Shown here piece after piece: positions 1 to 11,522 of a stretch of 64,000 nucleotides of DNA. This DNA is from Cercis canadensis. Lineage: Eukaryota > Streptophyta > Magnoliopsida > Fabales > Fabaceae. The stretch lies in assembly GCA_003255065.1 (NCBI GenBank), contig QAOA01003368.1, positions 1,460,639 through 1,524,638 of the forward strand, given 5' to 3'. The notes under the pieces were generated by a model. The model did no database searches. It was not told the DNA's origin and saw only the letters and a list, made by a program, of their open reading frames with translations. The translations under genes were made by a program, and so were the position numbers. The number at the start of each line of letters is the position of its first letter. Within the stretch, counting starts at the first letter, position 1.

Positions 1-2103
1 TGTGGCACTTCTCACTCTTCTCCTATCTGACATTGAAGTGGAGCTTACCAATGGATTTTTGCCTCATTTAAATAAATCGTGCAATTTTCTTGCATTGCTT
101 CACTCAGTGAGTATCATATATAATATCTATAATTTCTTTTGTAGACAAGTTTTTCATTTGTTCTCTTTAATGTACATGCTTGTAAATACATTTTTGTATT
201 GATTTCATGTATAATTTTTTAATCCTATTCTTTCATTATCTTTAAGATGACAAAATAATAATTAAGTGATAAAAAGAAAACCATATTCTGATATACTTGT
301 TTATTGTTTCTTTGACATGTTTTATTACTGTAAATCATACAGTACACACTTACACATATACTTTTTTAATGCTTTCATTAACAATCTTATTCTTTCAATA
401 TCTCTCAAGACAAGAAATAAATAGTTAAAAAGTAAAAGAACAAAAAATTATATTCTGATAAGAATTTAAGTCCAAATTGGGTGGGGTTACTGTTAGAATG
501 TAAAATATATTAGCCTGGTTGTCTCTGTTGGAGTGCTGTAAACTTCTGAGTTTATATTCAGATTATGATTCTTAGATGTAAATATTTAATCTGGAAAGTT
601 CTACATAGTGATTGGTTGGTTGTTTTCTTTGAGCCATTTGTGATTCAAAAGTCAGGATCTTTTGAGCACATTCGATTTGTACAAAATTTTATTTACTTTC
701 CTGATTCATTAAAAGTGTGTGTGGTTGGTTAGAAAGAAAAATAAGTTTTTGGTTGAGGAAGTAATGTTAAACCAAAACTTTAGAAATTACAACTCTGCCA
801 CTTTTCTTATATAGGCCTACTTTATTGATAAAAGTGTTTGATATAACTTGCACATTTTTTATAGCAATTGATTTCGTCCAGGTATAAGTTCATAATTTCT
901 TTGATTCAGAGGGCCAAATTGAATGAACATGTGGTACCATATTGAGATGTACAAGTACATAATTAGGCCTTTTAATTCCTTAAAATTTAGTGTTTGATAT
1001 AACTTTGCACATTTTTTATAGCAATTGATTTCATCCAGGTATAAGTTCATAATTTCTTTGATTCAGAGGGCCAAATTGAATGAACATGTGGTACCATATT
1101 GAGATGTACAAGTACATAATTAGGCCTTTTAATTCCTTAAAATTTGTAGCATCTGAAAGATGGATGACTATCATTTTTGATGTTTCATTTGATACTAAGC
1201 CTTGTAGTGTGTGTGGGTTTGAGATAAGTGACTATATTTTTCTGCCGAGTTTGTTTTGACCTATTTCCATATCCTTTTGTGGAGGGTGGTTATTCTGTTT
1301 CTTTGCACATGCTCATTCCTGCTGAAGACATGATGATTTCTTAGGTTTTTGAATATTCACAGGCTGCAATATGTATTTGAAATTTGTTAGAAAGTTTCGT
1401 TGGTGCAAATTTTACATGGTAGTAATGGATGTTTAATCACTATATTTATAGTAATATATTTATCACACGAAAGCTGTTCCAGTTCAAAAGCACAGAGGTG
1501 TGGCAGTATACTATGATAATAACTTGAGATGGAAATCTTTCTTCATAATTTGATAAAGGTCCTTAGCTTNTCCTTAAAATTTGTAGCATCGGAAAGATGG
1601 ATGACTATCATTTTTGATGTTTCATTTGATACTAAGCCTTGTAGTGTGTGTGGGTTTGAGATAAGTGACTATATTTTTCTGCCGAGTTTGTTTTGACCTA
1701 TTTCCATATCCTTTTGTGGAGGGTGGTTATTCTGTTTCTTTGCACATGCTCATTCCTGCTGAAGACATGATGATTTCTTAGGTTTTTGAAATTTGTTAGA
1801 AAGTTTCGTTGGTGCAAATTTTACATGGTAGTAATGGATGTTTAATCACTATATTTATAGTAATATATTTATCACACGAAAGCTGTTCCAGTTCAAAAGC
1901 ACAGAGGTGTGGCAGTATACTATGATAATAACTTGAGATGGAAATCTTTCTTCATAATTTGATAAAGGTCCTTAGCTTTTAGTATCAATTTCATTATAGA
2001 AAATACATACTTTCAGCCAAAATACTTGACTGCATATATTTTGGGAGGTAGCAGCAGTATCTTTGTTGTCCATTATAGAGAACCTCTACCCTTTGTCTTC
2101 CTT

Positions 2104-2136
<33 letters not shown>

Positions 2137-5100
2137 AGAAGATAAATACAGTTTGCTTTACATGTGCATTTTAATAATGATTTGGCAGGTTGAAAATCAG
2201 GGCTATTCTCTGGACTTCTGGAAGAGATCTCTAAACCCTCTTACCTGGATAGAAATACTCCGTCAAGTATTGGTTGCTGCTGGTTTTGGTTCAAATCAAG
2301 GTACCTTGCCAAGAGAAGCCCTTAGCAAGGTATTCCAAGCTAGTGAATTCCAAATTAATCTAGAAGCTTATAATTATCAGTGTATATTTTTGTAAAACTT
2401 TGTCCAGTGCACATGCTAAATGGTATGTATTTATTTGCATGTTGGTCCTACAAATTAATTTGTTCTATTTTCTTGTAATAATATTTGAATCTTAGATCTA
2501 AAGCAACTGCAAACTATTCATGAGAGACATGCTTAGTCATCGAAAAATTAGGTTCTAAATTCATATTTAAAATATCAGTTTATGTTAAAAGCCTCTCCTC
2601 CTCTGCCATTTATCCATTCCCACGCCAAATAGGAGGAACATTTCTCTTTTGCTTTAAAACAAGTTGCAAATTGCTCTTCCAGATGTTTGTATGTCCATTA
2701 TCTACTGTCCTCTCCACAGTCCATGATAATGACAGGCTCCAAGAAGTAAGAATTGCTGGGTAAAGCTTTACCAAGAAGCTGTTATTCATTTACACTGTCT
2801 TCCAAATTCCAACGAACCAACTCAATTGTCAAAACTGTTGTTTTTTTCCATCTCATGCATACCCTCTTAAAAATTTTATGCCAAAGAACTTAGAAATGCA
2901 GGGATGTGTTTTGGTTGTTTTTATTTAGTTGTAGTCAGTCAATGAATGTGTCTTCATGCTGGATGCAATTGTAGGAATATAGAGGCTTCCCCTGTTTCTC
3001 ATAAAAATTTAATCTGTAAATGGCCAAAGATGCTTGAAGGAGGTTTTGTTTATTTATTTTGTTACTTCTGTTTCTATTTTTTAATATTTTTCAATGCACC
3101 TGGTAATTGATGAATGTTCTGGGTTTTAAAATATAGTTTTCCATGCTTTGTTTTGTAGGAACTAAATCTTATGGTGAACTATGGCCTACGCCCTGGCACC
3201 TTGAAGGGCGAATTGTTTAAAATCTTGTCAACACAAGGAAACAATGGGTCGAAAGTATCTGAGCTGGCTAATTCAATTCAGGTAACTATTGTACATTGTT
3301 CATCTGATGAAGGTAGAACTTAACCCATTGAAGGGAGATAGAAAGGGAAAAGCATGGATAGGGAAGGAAAACAAATATTGGATATTCCTTCTTATTTTCC
3401 TGATTATTACTGCTAGATTATTTTATTTATTTCTCTATATTACTGATGAACCTCATGTTTGTTTTGATTTTGTGAAGATTCTAGAATTAAAACTTGCCAG
3501 CACAAGAGAGCAACTGGAGTCTTTAATATGTTCCACGCTTTCAAGTGATATTACTTTATTTGAAAAGATTTCATCGTCTGCATATCGACTACGTATGACC
3601 TCTGTTATGAAGGACATTGATGATTTTCAGTCAGATACAGAGAACTCAGGAAGTGTTGATGATGAACTTAGTGACAGTGATGCCTGTAGCATTGGTGATG
3701 ATTTGGAATGTGATTCAGAAAACCCTAATTTAAGAAAATTGAGGCATGCAAAAAATCGTAAAAATAAAAATAATATGCTGGCAATGCACACTGAAATTGA
3801 TGAGAGCCATCCCGGGGAAGTATGGTTGTTAGGACTGATGGAGGGTGAATATTCAGATTTGAGCATTGAAGAAAAGTTGAATGCATTGGTGGCTCTGACT
3901 GATCTTCTTAGTTCTGGATCCAGCATCAGAATGAAGGTAAAATACATATCATCATGATAATGGTCATATTTAGACCTAGAGTTGTCTCCCCCTCTCCCTA
4001 ATTGAAGTAAGTTTGAACGCTGACATTTTGGAGTTCCCCAATTTGCTTTTATTTTCAAGAAAGGTTGAAGGGAGTTAGCAAACTGGTTTCAGATATGTAG
4101 TTATGTTGCATGAAACTTGAAAGGTGGGAAAATTCTAGTGTAGTTCTTTCCAAAAAAATTGGTTCTTAACGATATTTTATACAGAATAACAAAGTATGTT
4201 TTACCTTATAATAACCAATTGGTTATTACAGTTAAATAACTATGTTTTATCTTAAAATAACCACTTTGAGGAATCAAAGTGTAAAGCTTTCTGGTAAATG
4301 GAACCTAGGTGGAATTCTGCTAGAAAAATGTTTGGAGATTTGTGTATATTATTTATAATCTTGGGTCTAGGGTTTGATTAAATGCCTTGCCCTTGGTGTA
4401 GTTGGTTGAGAAGGAAACTATAGATATGAAAAGAATTCTGTGCTAATAACTTATGTATACGTTGTTGTCAAAAAGCATGACAACTATGTATATGTATGCT
4501 CTTTTCATAAAAGTGAAAATATATTCAAGAGTGTAATCCAATAGATGGAAGTTATATCCCAAGGAGGTCTTAAATGTATGCATTATCACATTTCATGTAA
4601 TTTTCTCCAGATGAATAAATGTTCAGTTACTTTTTAACTTTGATCCTGAATTTTCGTAATGCAAGAACATCATGCAAACTGCTTTCATTTAATATTACCT
4701 TTTATCCTTCCCATAAAATGTAATATAGTAAATGATCTTGTATTAATTCTGAATGATTTTTTTGACAGGATCCAACAAAAGTTACATCTGAGTACAATTC
4801 CAGCATCCAATATCATGGTTCTGGGGCAAAAATAAAGAGGTCGTCAGTAAGGAAGCCTGGGCCATTTTGGAACCAGATTGCACAAATGCAATGTGTCAAA
4901 GAAGTGCACTCATCACTGGATTCTCACCCCTGTCCTGTGGATTCCTCATTATTAATATCAAATTCTTATAATCATAAGGAATCCTTTGGGAATGGAAAGG
5001 AAGCGGAAGTAACAAGTTTAATTGATTCACACACCATTCAATCAGTGTTCTTGGGATCTGATCGTAGGTACAACAGATACTGGCTTTTCTTGGGCCCTTG

Positions 5101-7563
5101 TAATGCCGATGACCCTGGCCATCGGAGGGTATATTTTGAATCTTCTGAAGATGGTCACTGGGAGGTGATTGATACTGAAGAGGTGAATTTCTCAGCTTTT
5201 CTAATAATGTCTTTCCGCTGTTTGAAATTTCTTTTTGTTGTATTTTTGTTATTTCAGTTATTTATATAGAAGTATTGGAAGAGAAAACATAAATCTGTTA
5301 GCCTTTTCTCTATGGCTGTTTCTGTTATATGCATTACTATATTACTGCTAATAGTTGTTTGCATTTGTTTAACCTATGTGTAGGCATTGTGTGCTTTGTT
5401 GTCAGTTTTGGATGACAGAGGCAAACGGGAGGCTCTTCTTATTGAATCTTTAGAGAAGCGGCAAGTATCACTTTGCAGAGCTATGTCAAGGGTAATGGTT
5501 AATTGTACTGGAATAGGGCATATGTCACATTCTGATCAGTCTGAGCTGGATATGGTTGCGGATGACAGTTATTCTCCAGTATCTGATGTAGACAACCTGA
5601 GCCTGACTGAGACTGCAAAAGACTCTCTGCCTTCAGCTGGAGCCGTAGTGCTAGAAGCTGGAAAGAAGGTAGAGGAACAAGTGAAAAAATGGATCCGTCT
5701 TCAAGCATACGATTTCTGGATCTGGAATTCCTTTTATTTAGATCTTAATGTTGTAAAATATGGTAGAAGATCTTATCTAGATTCTCTGGCTAGATGTGAG
5801 AGTTGTCATGATCTATACTGGAGAGATGAGAGACACTGTAAAATTTGCCATACAACATTCGAGCTTGATTTTGATTTAGAAGAAAGATACACAATCCACA
5901 CAGCCACATGCAGGGAGAAAGAAGACAGCAATGCATTTGCAAATCATAAAGTCTTATCATCACAGATCCAATCACTGAAAGCTGCAATTTACGCCATTGA
6001 GGTGAGTTGCCATTCATCTATTACAAATTTCTTTGTTCTGTGCATAAAGGCATGATGCCCAGTTTTGAGATAAAGTAGTTTTTCATGGCTTTATTGTGGG
6101 TCCCAGCTCATGGTTTTTCTGATTGGTTTCTTTAGTGGGCTTGCAGAGAGATTGGAGAGCTCTTTTGAGCTTATGGCTCTCCATTTCTGATTCTTTCCTT
6201 TTTGGATGTTCTGACTATTTCTAGCCTTATCTGTATTCTTCTGTCAAATAATAAATTATTCTTAAATTAAAAAAATAATATAAGGTTGCCTTTTGTTACA
6301 TGTGCATTTAGATTGAAAGAATCGCTAATGTCCTTTCCAGGAAAGAGAGAGAAAATAGTGCTTTGGATACTTCACATAATTTGGCATTGTTTGTTGCTTT
6401 GGATTCAAGAAAAAGCCTCTATTCCACATTGATACTACATCTACATATTTTTCAGTATTATACTTTTTCTATTTCCCCAACTTTCTGAAATTTTATATTA
6501 ACTTCTTGAAACATGTTTACATGTCTATTATAAGGATCTTTAGAAGAATGATTCTTTTTCTCTGCTCACACTACTGTATGTGCAGTCTGTTATGCCTGAA
6601 GATGCCCTGGTGGGTGCTTGGAGAAAATCTGCTCACAAGCTATGGGTCAAACGACTCAGACGGACCTCAACTTTGATGGAGCTTTTGCAGGTTTTTATTT
6701 TTGGTTAACTGTGATTTCTGTCACTTTAAATACTTTTTTAGTTTGAAATTGAAATTACTATTTTAGTCCCTGTAATTTACTTACAGATTTCAATTTGGTC
6801 TTTGAATTTTTATTTTGGTTCAAATTTTGTCTCTGCATTTTTTAACAAAGTGCAGTGTAGCCTCTATGCTGACTGATAATTCACAATCACTATAAATTAT
6901 ATTTATTAGAAATTTTTTCACACTACAGTATTGAGTACACCCACCCATATCACTAGGGCCATCTCAATAATTAGTTCTTCTCAATATGTAATAAGTTTGC
7001 ATATTTTCCCCAATTCTTTCATTCTGAAACCTTAAAACATCTTGAATGGTGAGTTAGGTATCCGTAGGGAAACTGTGCCTAACTTTATTATATTTTATTG
7101 TAAAAAACTGTTAATAATCATGTCGCGCTAGCTAATTTCTAAAATGTTTGAAATAGCCTTCATTGAGTGGTTACATTGCATTTTTTGTGCAAATCCATGG
7201 ACCAAATTAAAATCTGAAACAAATAACACTGACTAAAATAAGAATTTAGCCTTTTAAGTTTTAATTCTGTTTCATAGTATTCACTGCGTGCCTAAATGTT
7301 ATTCCTCTCTGTACTGATCTCTTCATGTTTTTTATGATTTATCATTGTAGGTTCTTGCAGATTTTGTTGGTGCCATCAATGAGGACTGGTTGTTTCAATG
7401 CAATTTTCCAGAAGATGTAGTTGAAGAAATCATTGCCTCTTTTGCATCTATGCCCCATACTTCATCTGCCCTAGGTCTATGGTTAGTTAAATTGGATGCC
7501 ATGATTGCTCCCTACCTGGACAGAGTCCATCCTAAAAAGAAGCAGGGAATCAGTAAGGGGTAA
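1..7563 (+). CDS. RLT3: Homeobox-DDT domain protein RLT3-like, 3' part (5' end outside window)
   Basis: RINGLET proteins are nuclear plant partners of ISWI chromatin remodellers. Eight exons join in frame: 1-106, 2189-2329, 3159-3281, 3478-3936, 4769-5182, 5384-6001, 6586-6690 and 7351-7563 (TAA), giving 725 visible residues; the homeobox and most of the DDT region lie upstream of the window. Visible in order: DDT-adjacent segment (DIEVELTNGFLPHL), a block at 36-82 (NPLTWIEILRQVL), HARE-type helix-turn-helix at about 95-160 (GTLKGELFKILS), an acidic linker, WHIM1 at about 247-276 (MEGEYSDLSIEEKLNALVAL), WHIM2/WSD at about 375-414 (GSDRRYNRYWLF), and a CxxC(10)CxxC zinc-ribbon-like site at Cys552, 555, 566 and 569. 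The assignment to RLT3 rather than RLT1/2 rests on remembered family similarity. The frame is open in all exons, so the gene looks functional. Confidence 0.88.
833..1145. repeat. Tandem direct duplication, about 156 bp x 2, in RLT3 intron
   Basis: The segment starting agtgtttgatataac at 833 recurs at 989 and runs to about 1145 with a few substitutions and a one-base indel. It lies in the large intron between the first two visible RLT3 exons and does not touch coding sequence. There is no N between the copies, so this one may be a real tandem duplication, although it adjoins the N-linked duplication at 1570. Confidence 0.85.
1134..1979. repeat. Direct duplication around a single N (1570), probable assembly overlap
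   Basis: About 436 bp at 1134-1569 are repeated at 1571-1979 with near identity; the second copy lacks about 27 bp. The copies are separated by exactly one N. The same pattern recurs across the window and suggests two contig ends that should have been merged. It lies inside an RLT3 intron, so the encoded protein is not affected. Confidence 0.85.
2109..2136. repeat. (TA)n microsatellite
   Basis: A perfect TA dinucleotide run in the RLT3 intron just before the exon at 2189. Similar AT runs occur at about 42201-42222 and 42499-42536. Confidence 0.9.
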
Positions 7564-10237
7564 AGTATATCATGTGAACTACTTATTTGAGCTATTATAG
7601 TTGGCTTTGCTAGCAGTTTCCCTTTGTTTTAGCTTTCTGCTCGTGTTTGAAAATTTCTCCAAAATGCTTAAGGATCTTCTAATTACTTTTTTCAGTTCTC
7701 TGCCCACTGACCCCCTTTTCCTCTCCTCTTCTCCCATCCCCCAACTCCAACCAACTGTTTTTTAAGGTCAACTGCCAAATTTATTGTTTCATAGCAGGCA
7801 AAACTTTTCTTCACTATCATCTGCAGTATAGGATCTGAGCACATGAATTTGATGTCTAATTTTATAACATTTTACATGTTATGAGAATAAATCAGTTATT
7901 ACAACCACGAGACTCTGGGGATTGATTTTTGGAGCTCCTACGATTGATTTTTTTCACATCCTAGTATTTCCTTCGATGTTGATTCTCTTCCCATTTTCTT
8001 CTCCTTGAGGGTGGGTAAGGTGCACATCCGACCTTTTCTTTTTACATATTACAAATTGGGGTAGTGTGGTGTAGTGACACTTATTATCAGCAGAGGCTCC
8101 CTTGTTTTTAACCCCATGAAAACAACATGATAATGGAAAATAATTTTATGAGAAAACGATTTGTATAATTCTTTGGTGTTTAACTTGGTCAAATAGAGTC
8201 ACGTTTCTTCTCTTAAAAATAAATTTCCGTGCATCTAGAAAAATTTTGTTAAATTTTGCATCTAGAAAAGCGTTATTTTTGGACTAGGTGCAAAAATAAC
8301 GCTTTTCCTTTCCCCCTTTCGTTGATTGAGGTGTCAAAACCCATGAAATACAGAAAATTCTGTCATGGATTTTAGCTTTCAACCTTGCTCCCCTCCCTGA
8401 AACAGAGAGGAGAAAAGAGTTACCTTTTGATATATATATATGGTTCTCTGTTGCAGGTAACCTTGATGCTTGCAGATAGGGCTACTTATGTGTATGCAAG
8501 TAAAAGTGAATACCTGCATATTGGCGTTGAAACGTTGAAGTGCCCATTTTGCGTGTTTATGCTCCAAGATCAAATATGCATTTGCTGACTGACTCTGCCC
8601 CCCCATTTGGCGATGGCAATACTTTTGTTTATGTAAAAAGCAGAGTTCTTTATTTACTTCCTTTTTTGGTTGTTGGTGTATACTGGCAAGGCGATCATGT
8701 TGATCAGATTTGTATAGGCATTAGATTAGATAAATTCAGGGTAACTCGAGTTTTTTGGTGCGTAACCCCACTTAGTGCAAGGTCACCTATGTTCCATGTT
8801 TCATGGTGTTATTGCGGTCTTCTCATTCGAGAAATCAATTTTGTCTCTGTATTTTGTGGAAAACAGTTCGCACTAATGGAAGAATAAATTTTTTTGTATT
8901 ATGTGGATTATACTTAGATTGAGCCAAATGCGCTGAGTTTCTCTGTGATTTGTCTGTTCGTCATTTCGTTTTTCGTACTCGGGCATATGGAAGTTATTCA
9001 GTAATCAATCATTACAGTATGCATCCATTGGTCCCACTAATTTGCAACCTCTAGACAAACAAGTGCCACTAGATGAATCTAAACATACCCAAGATATCAA
9101 CAAGTTAACAGTAACTGCAAATTGTGAACTGCTAGGGTTGTGGCTACTGTGTCTGTAAATATTGCAACCGTGACTGACTGGCTGGCTGGCTGTAAACTGG
9201 GACCAAGCCATCAACAAGTTTGTAGCTGATAACTAGTTATCAACTAGCTTTCCAAGTTTTTTTTTAAAAAAAATATAGGATATATAATAAAGCTTAAATC
9301 TAAAATTATTTGTTGATCCCTGTAGTAGTTGGTACTTGCATAATTTACTAAATATGAAATTTTGACATAAATGTTTACTAGTCTCCACTACTTTCCACAC
9401 AAATTTAAATGCTCTCAAGAATGTCTTCATATTCACAGCTCATATTGGATATTTTTTACCTGTGAAGGATGGAGGTGAGGGAGAAGAATAACTGCTTGAA
9501 GCCATGACTATGTTCTTAGGCGTTTGAAGGTTTTATAGAAGAGAAAGCCTTGTTAGTCTTCTCTCTTTTACTTATAGCTAGAAGCCATGAATTTGCTCTC
9601 ATACCATGTTAGGATATTGGATGAGGAGGCTTAAAAGGAAGAAGAGCAGAAGAAATAAAAAAAAAAACCAGAAAGCTATCTGCAACAAATATGAGTTCTA
9701 ACACTCCTCTTCATTCATTTTTGCTGCTATATATATATAAACTAACAAATACATGTCCATGCTAGTCAATATCAACTTTAACAACTATTTGAGACTTATC
9801 TAAATAATTTTCCCACAAAATAAGGAATATTACAAACTTACTATAGTCAATATTCGGGTTCGTCTTTGTTTGTATAATACACAAGCCAAGCTTGAGAATT
9901 CTAATACCCAGCTTGACTTGTTTAAAAATAAAATAATATTCAAACTAAAATATATAATAGGATATTCTTATATTTATATATTTTATTCACATATTTATAT
10001 AAATATATTAATGTTGGTTATTATGCGAGCCGACCTTGGTTGGGCTCATTAACCGAGCTAGGCCTCAACAAGCGTTCGGCTTGGCTCAACTACACTCACC
10101 TTTAAGCCTTAATTTTGAGCTCGTATAGTAATACTGTAATAGTATGCTTCTAATTTGTGCTGGAGAATCATCAATCGGTCTTTAATGGCCTAGCCCGTTC
10201 TGACCCGGCCCGTTTAATACTGCTATTTGGCTATCAA
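7564..10237. other. RLT3 3' flank and intergenic DNA
   Basis: The first kilobase probably holds RLT3 3' UTR. A cag/gt boundary near 8457 and an AATAAA-like site near 8884 are compatible with a long, possibly spliced UTR, but nothing proves it. Around 9595-9612 there is a sequence one base away from the antisense of the plant initiator-tRNA primer-binding site (TGGTATCAGAGC), perhaps a relic of a Copia retrotransposon. Near 10025-10090 a gagc/ggct-rich stretch resembles repetitive plant DNA. The last 100 bp (ggcctagcccg, cccggcccg) may have been the original upstream region of the F-box gene before the Mutator element inserted. No coding region is supported; the reading frames here are short and lack family similarity that I recognise. 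Confidence 0.5.
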
Positions 10238-10246
10238 TTAATACTT
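10238..10246 (+). repeat. Left 9-bp target site duplication of the MULE
   Basis: TTAATACTT, identical to 15662-15670 on the other side of the element. Confidence 0.93.
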
Positions 10247-10737
10247 GGCTTAAATGTAGTTTTAGTCCCCATATTTTATTTGAATAAACAATTTGGCCCC
10301 CCATTTTGAAAAACCACAAAACAATTCCTACTGTTTACCATAACGTTGCATTTGTGGTCCTGGACGCTAACGCCGTCCAAATTTTAACTAAGAGTCTAAT
10401 GTGACATACATTTGACGACTATCAATATGCCATATGTGAACTTAAAAATTTGTTTAATAAACCCTATTAGTTGATTATTGTTTAAAGGTAATTAGTTCTT
10501 AATTGGAAAACTAATTAGAGAATAATGTTGTTTTTTGGTTTAAAAAGGTCACATGCAAGGCATGTGATTGTCTTCTTCATCATTGTCCACAAACCTGTAG
10601 AATCAGAACATCAGTAAGTTAGGTCACGAAAGTGGGAGGAAGAACTTGAAGGCAAAGAGCATGAATGATGAAATCAAACTTCTGAGTGAAATGAAGTGAC
10701 AGATCATGTCCATGGGAGCCTCTGCAAGTGTGGCTAA

Positions 10738-11065
10738 ATTTTCGAAGGATGTGAGGGTACAAAAATAAGAAGAAAACTATATGAGAAAAAGGTTATGTGT
10801 GATTGTAAGAAGGATGCAGCTATGAAGACTTGTTGGGAAACTAAGAACCCAGGCCGTCGGAGCCATGCATGTGATGGAAAAAATGGAGGAAAAAAATGTT
10901 GTAAATTTTTCCAATGGTACGACCCCTCTGTAAGTGAAGGTGAGAAGAGCTTTGTTAACACGAATTGAGCTGCTGAAGTTGGAGGGAAAAGCTTTGATTT
11001 TGACGTTGATCTTTTGCATTTTTATCATCATTGTTCTGTTGGTTGTAATTTTGAAGTTAGCTTAG
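10738..11065 (+). pseudogene. GRF-type zinc-finger protein with C-terminal membrane segment, carried in the MULE
   Basis: An open frame after a stop at 10735 reads CDC...CW...NPGRRSHAC...CCKFFQWYDPS. This is the GRF zinc-finger pattern: two N-terminal cysteines, NPGRR, then C and CxFFxW. One frame over, from about 10940 to a TAG at 11063, it reads RIELLKLEGKALILTLIF followed by a strongly hydrophobic run, a short helix leading into a transmembrane segment. That is the usual C-terminus of small plant GRF proteins. A +1 shift near 10930-10945 separates the parts. A consensus donor (tct/gtaagt) at about 10930 is an alternative explanation, if an intron rather than an indel changes the frame. The strand is opposite to the transposase. 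No in-frame start upstream is convincing; ATG 10795 sits directly before the finger. Confidence 0.6.
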
Positions 11066-11522
11066 TGTGCTATGTTTGTAGGTTTAAGAGTAGAAATGCT
11101 CTTTTGGTTGTAATTTTGAAGGACCCTTAGGATGCTCTGTGTGTAGGTTAAAGAGCATATTTTACTTGTATCCACTGCAACTGCACTGTTATCATAAATA
11201 TGCTATTGGTTGGTTTAAATGAAGTGCACAAATGACCCAAACTAACAGATAACAATAACAAATGACCAATAAATCCCATTAATTCCATTGTTCCAAAATT
11301 AATAATTTACACCATAAACAAGTACTTGCAGAGACATGCTCATCACAAGCATGCTTTACAAAATAGTGCAATACCTATTCTATTGTCAACATAGACATAC
11401 TACTGACAAGGTTACTTTACAAAATTCTTCAATACCTATTCTATTGTCAACATAAACATAATACTCACAAGGTTGCTTTATAAAAAGGCATATCCAAATT
11501 CAATTATTTCAAAATAATGACC

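Noticed and set aside
3627-4058. 143-codon minus-strand frame
   Set aside because: It overlaps the RLT3 exon at 3478-3936 in antisense and shows no family features.
8385-8887. Small open frames at 8385-8588 and 8540-8887
   Set aside because: Overlapping frames in likely RLT3 3' UTR, with no motif, no splice logic and no similarity I recognise.
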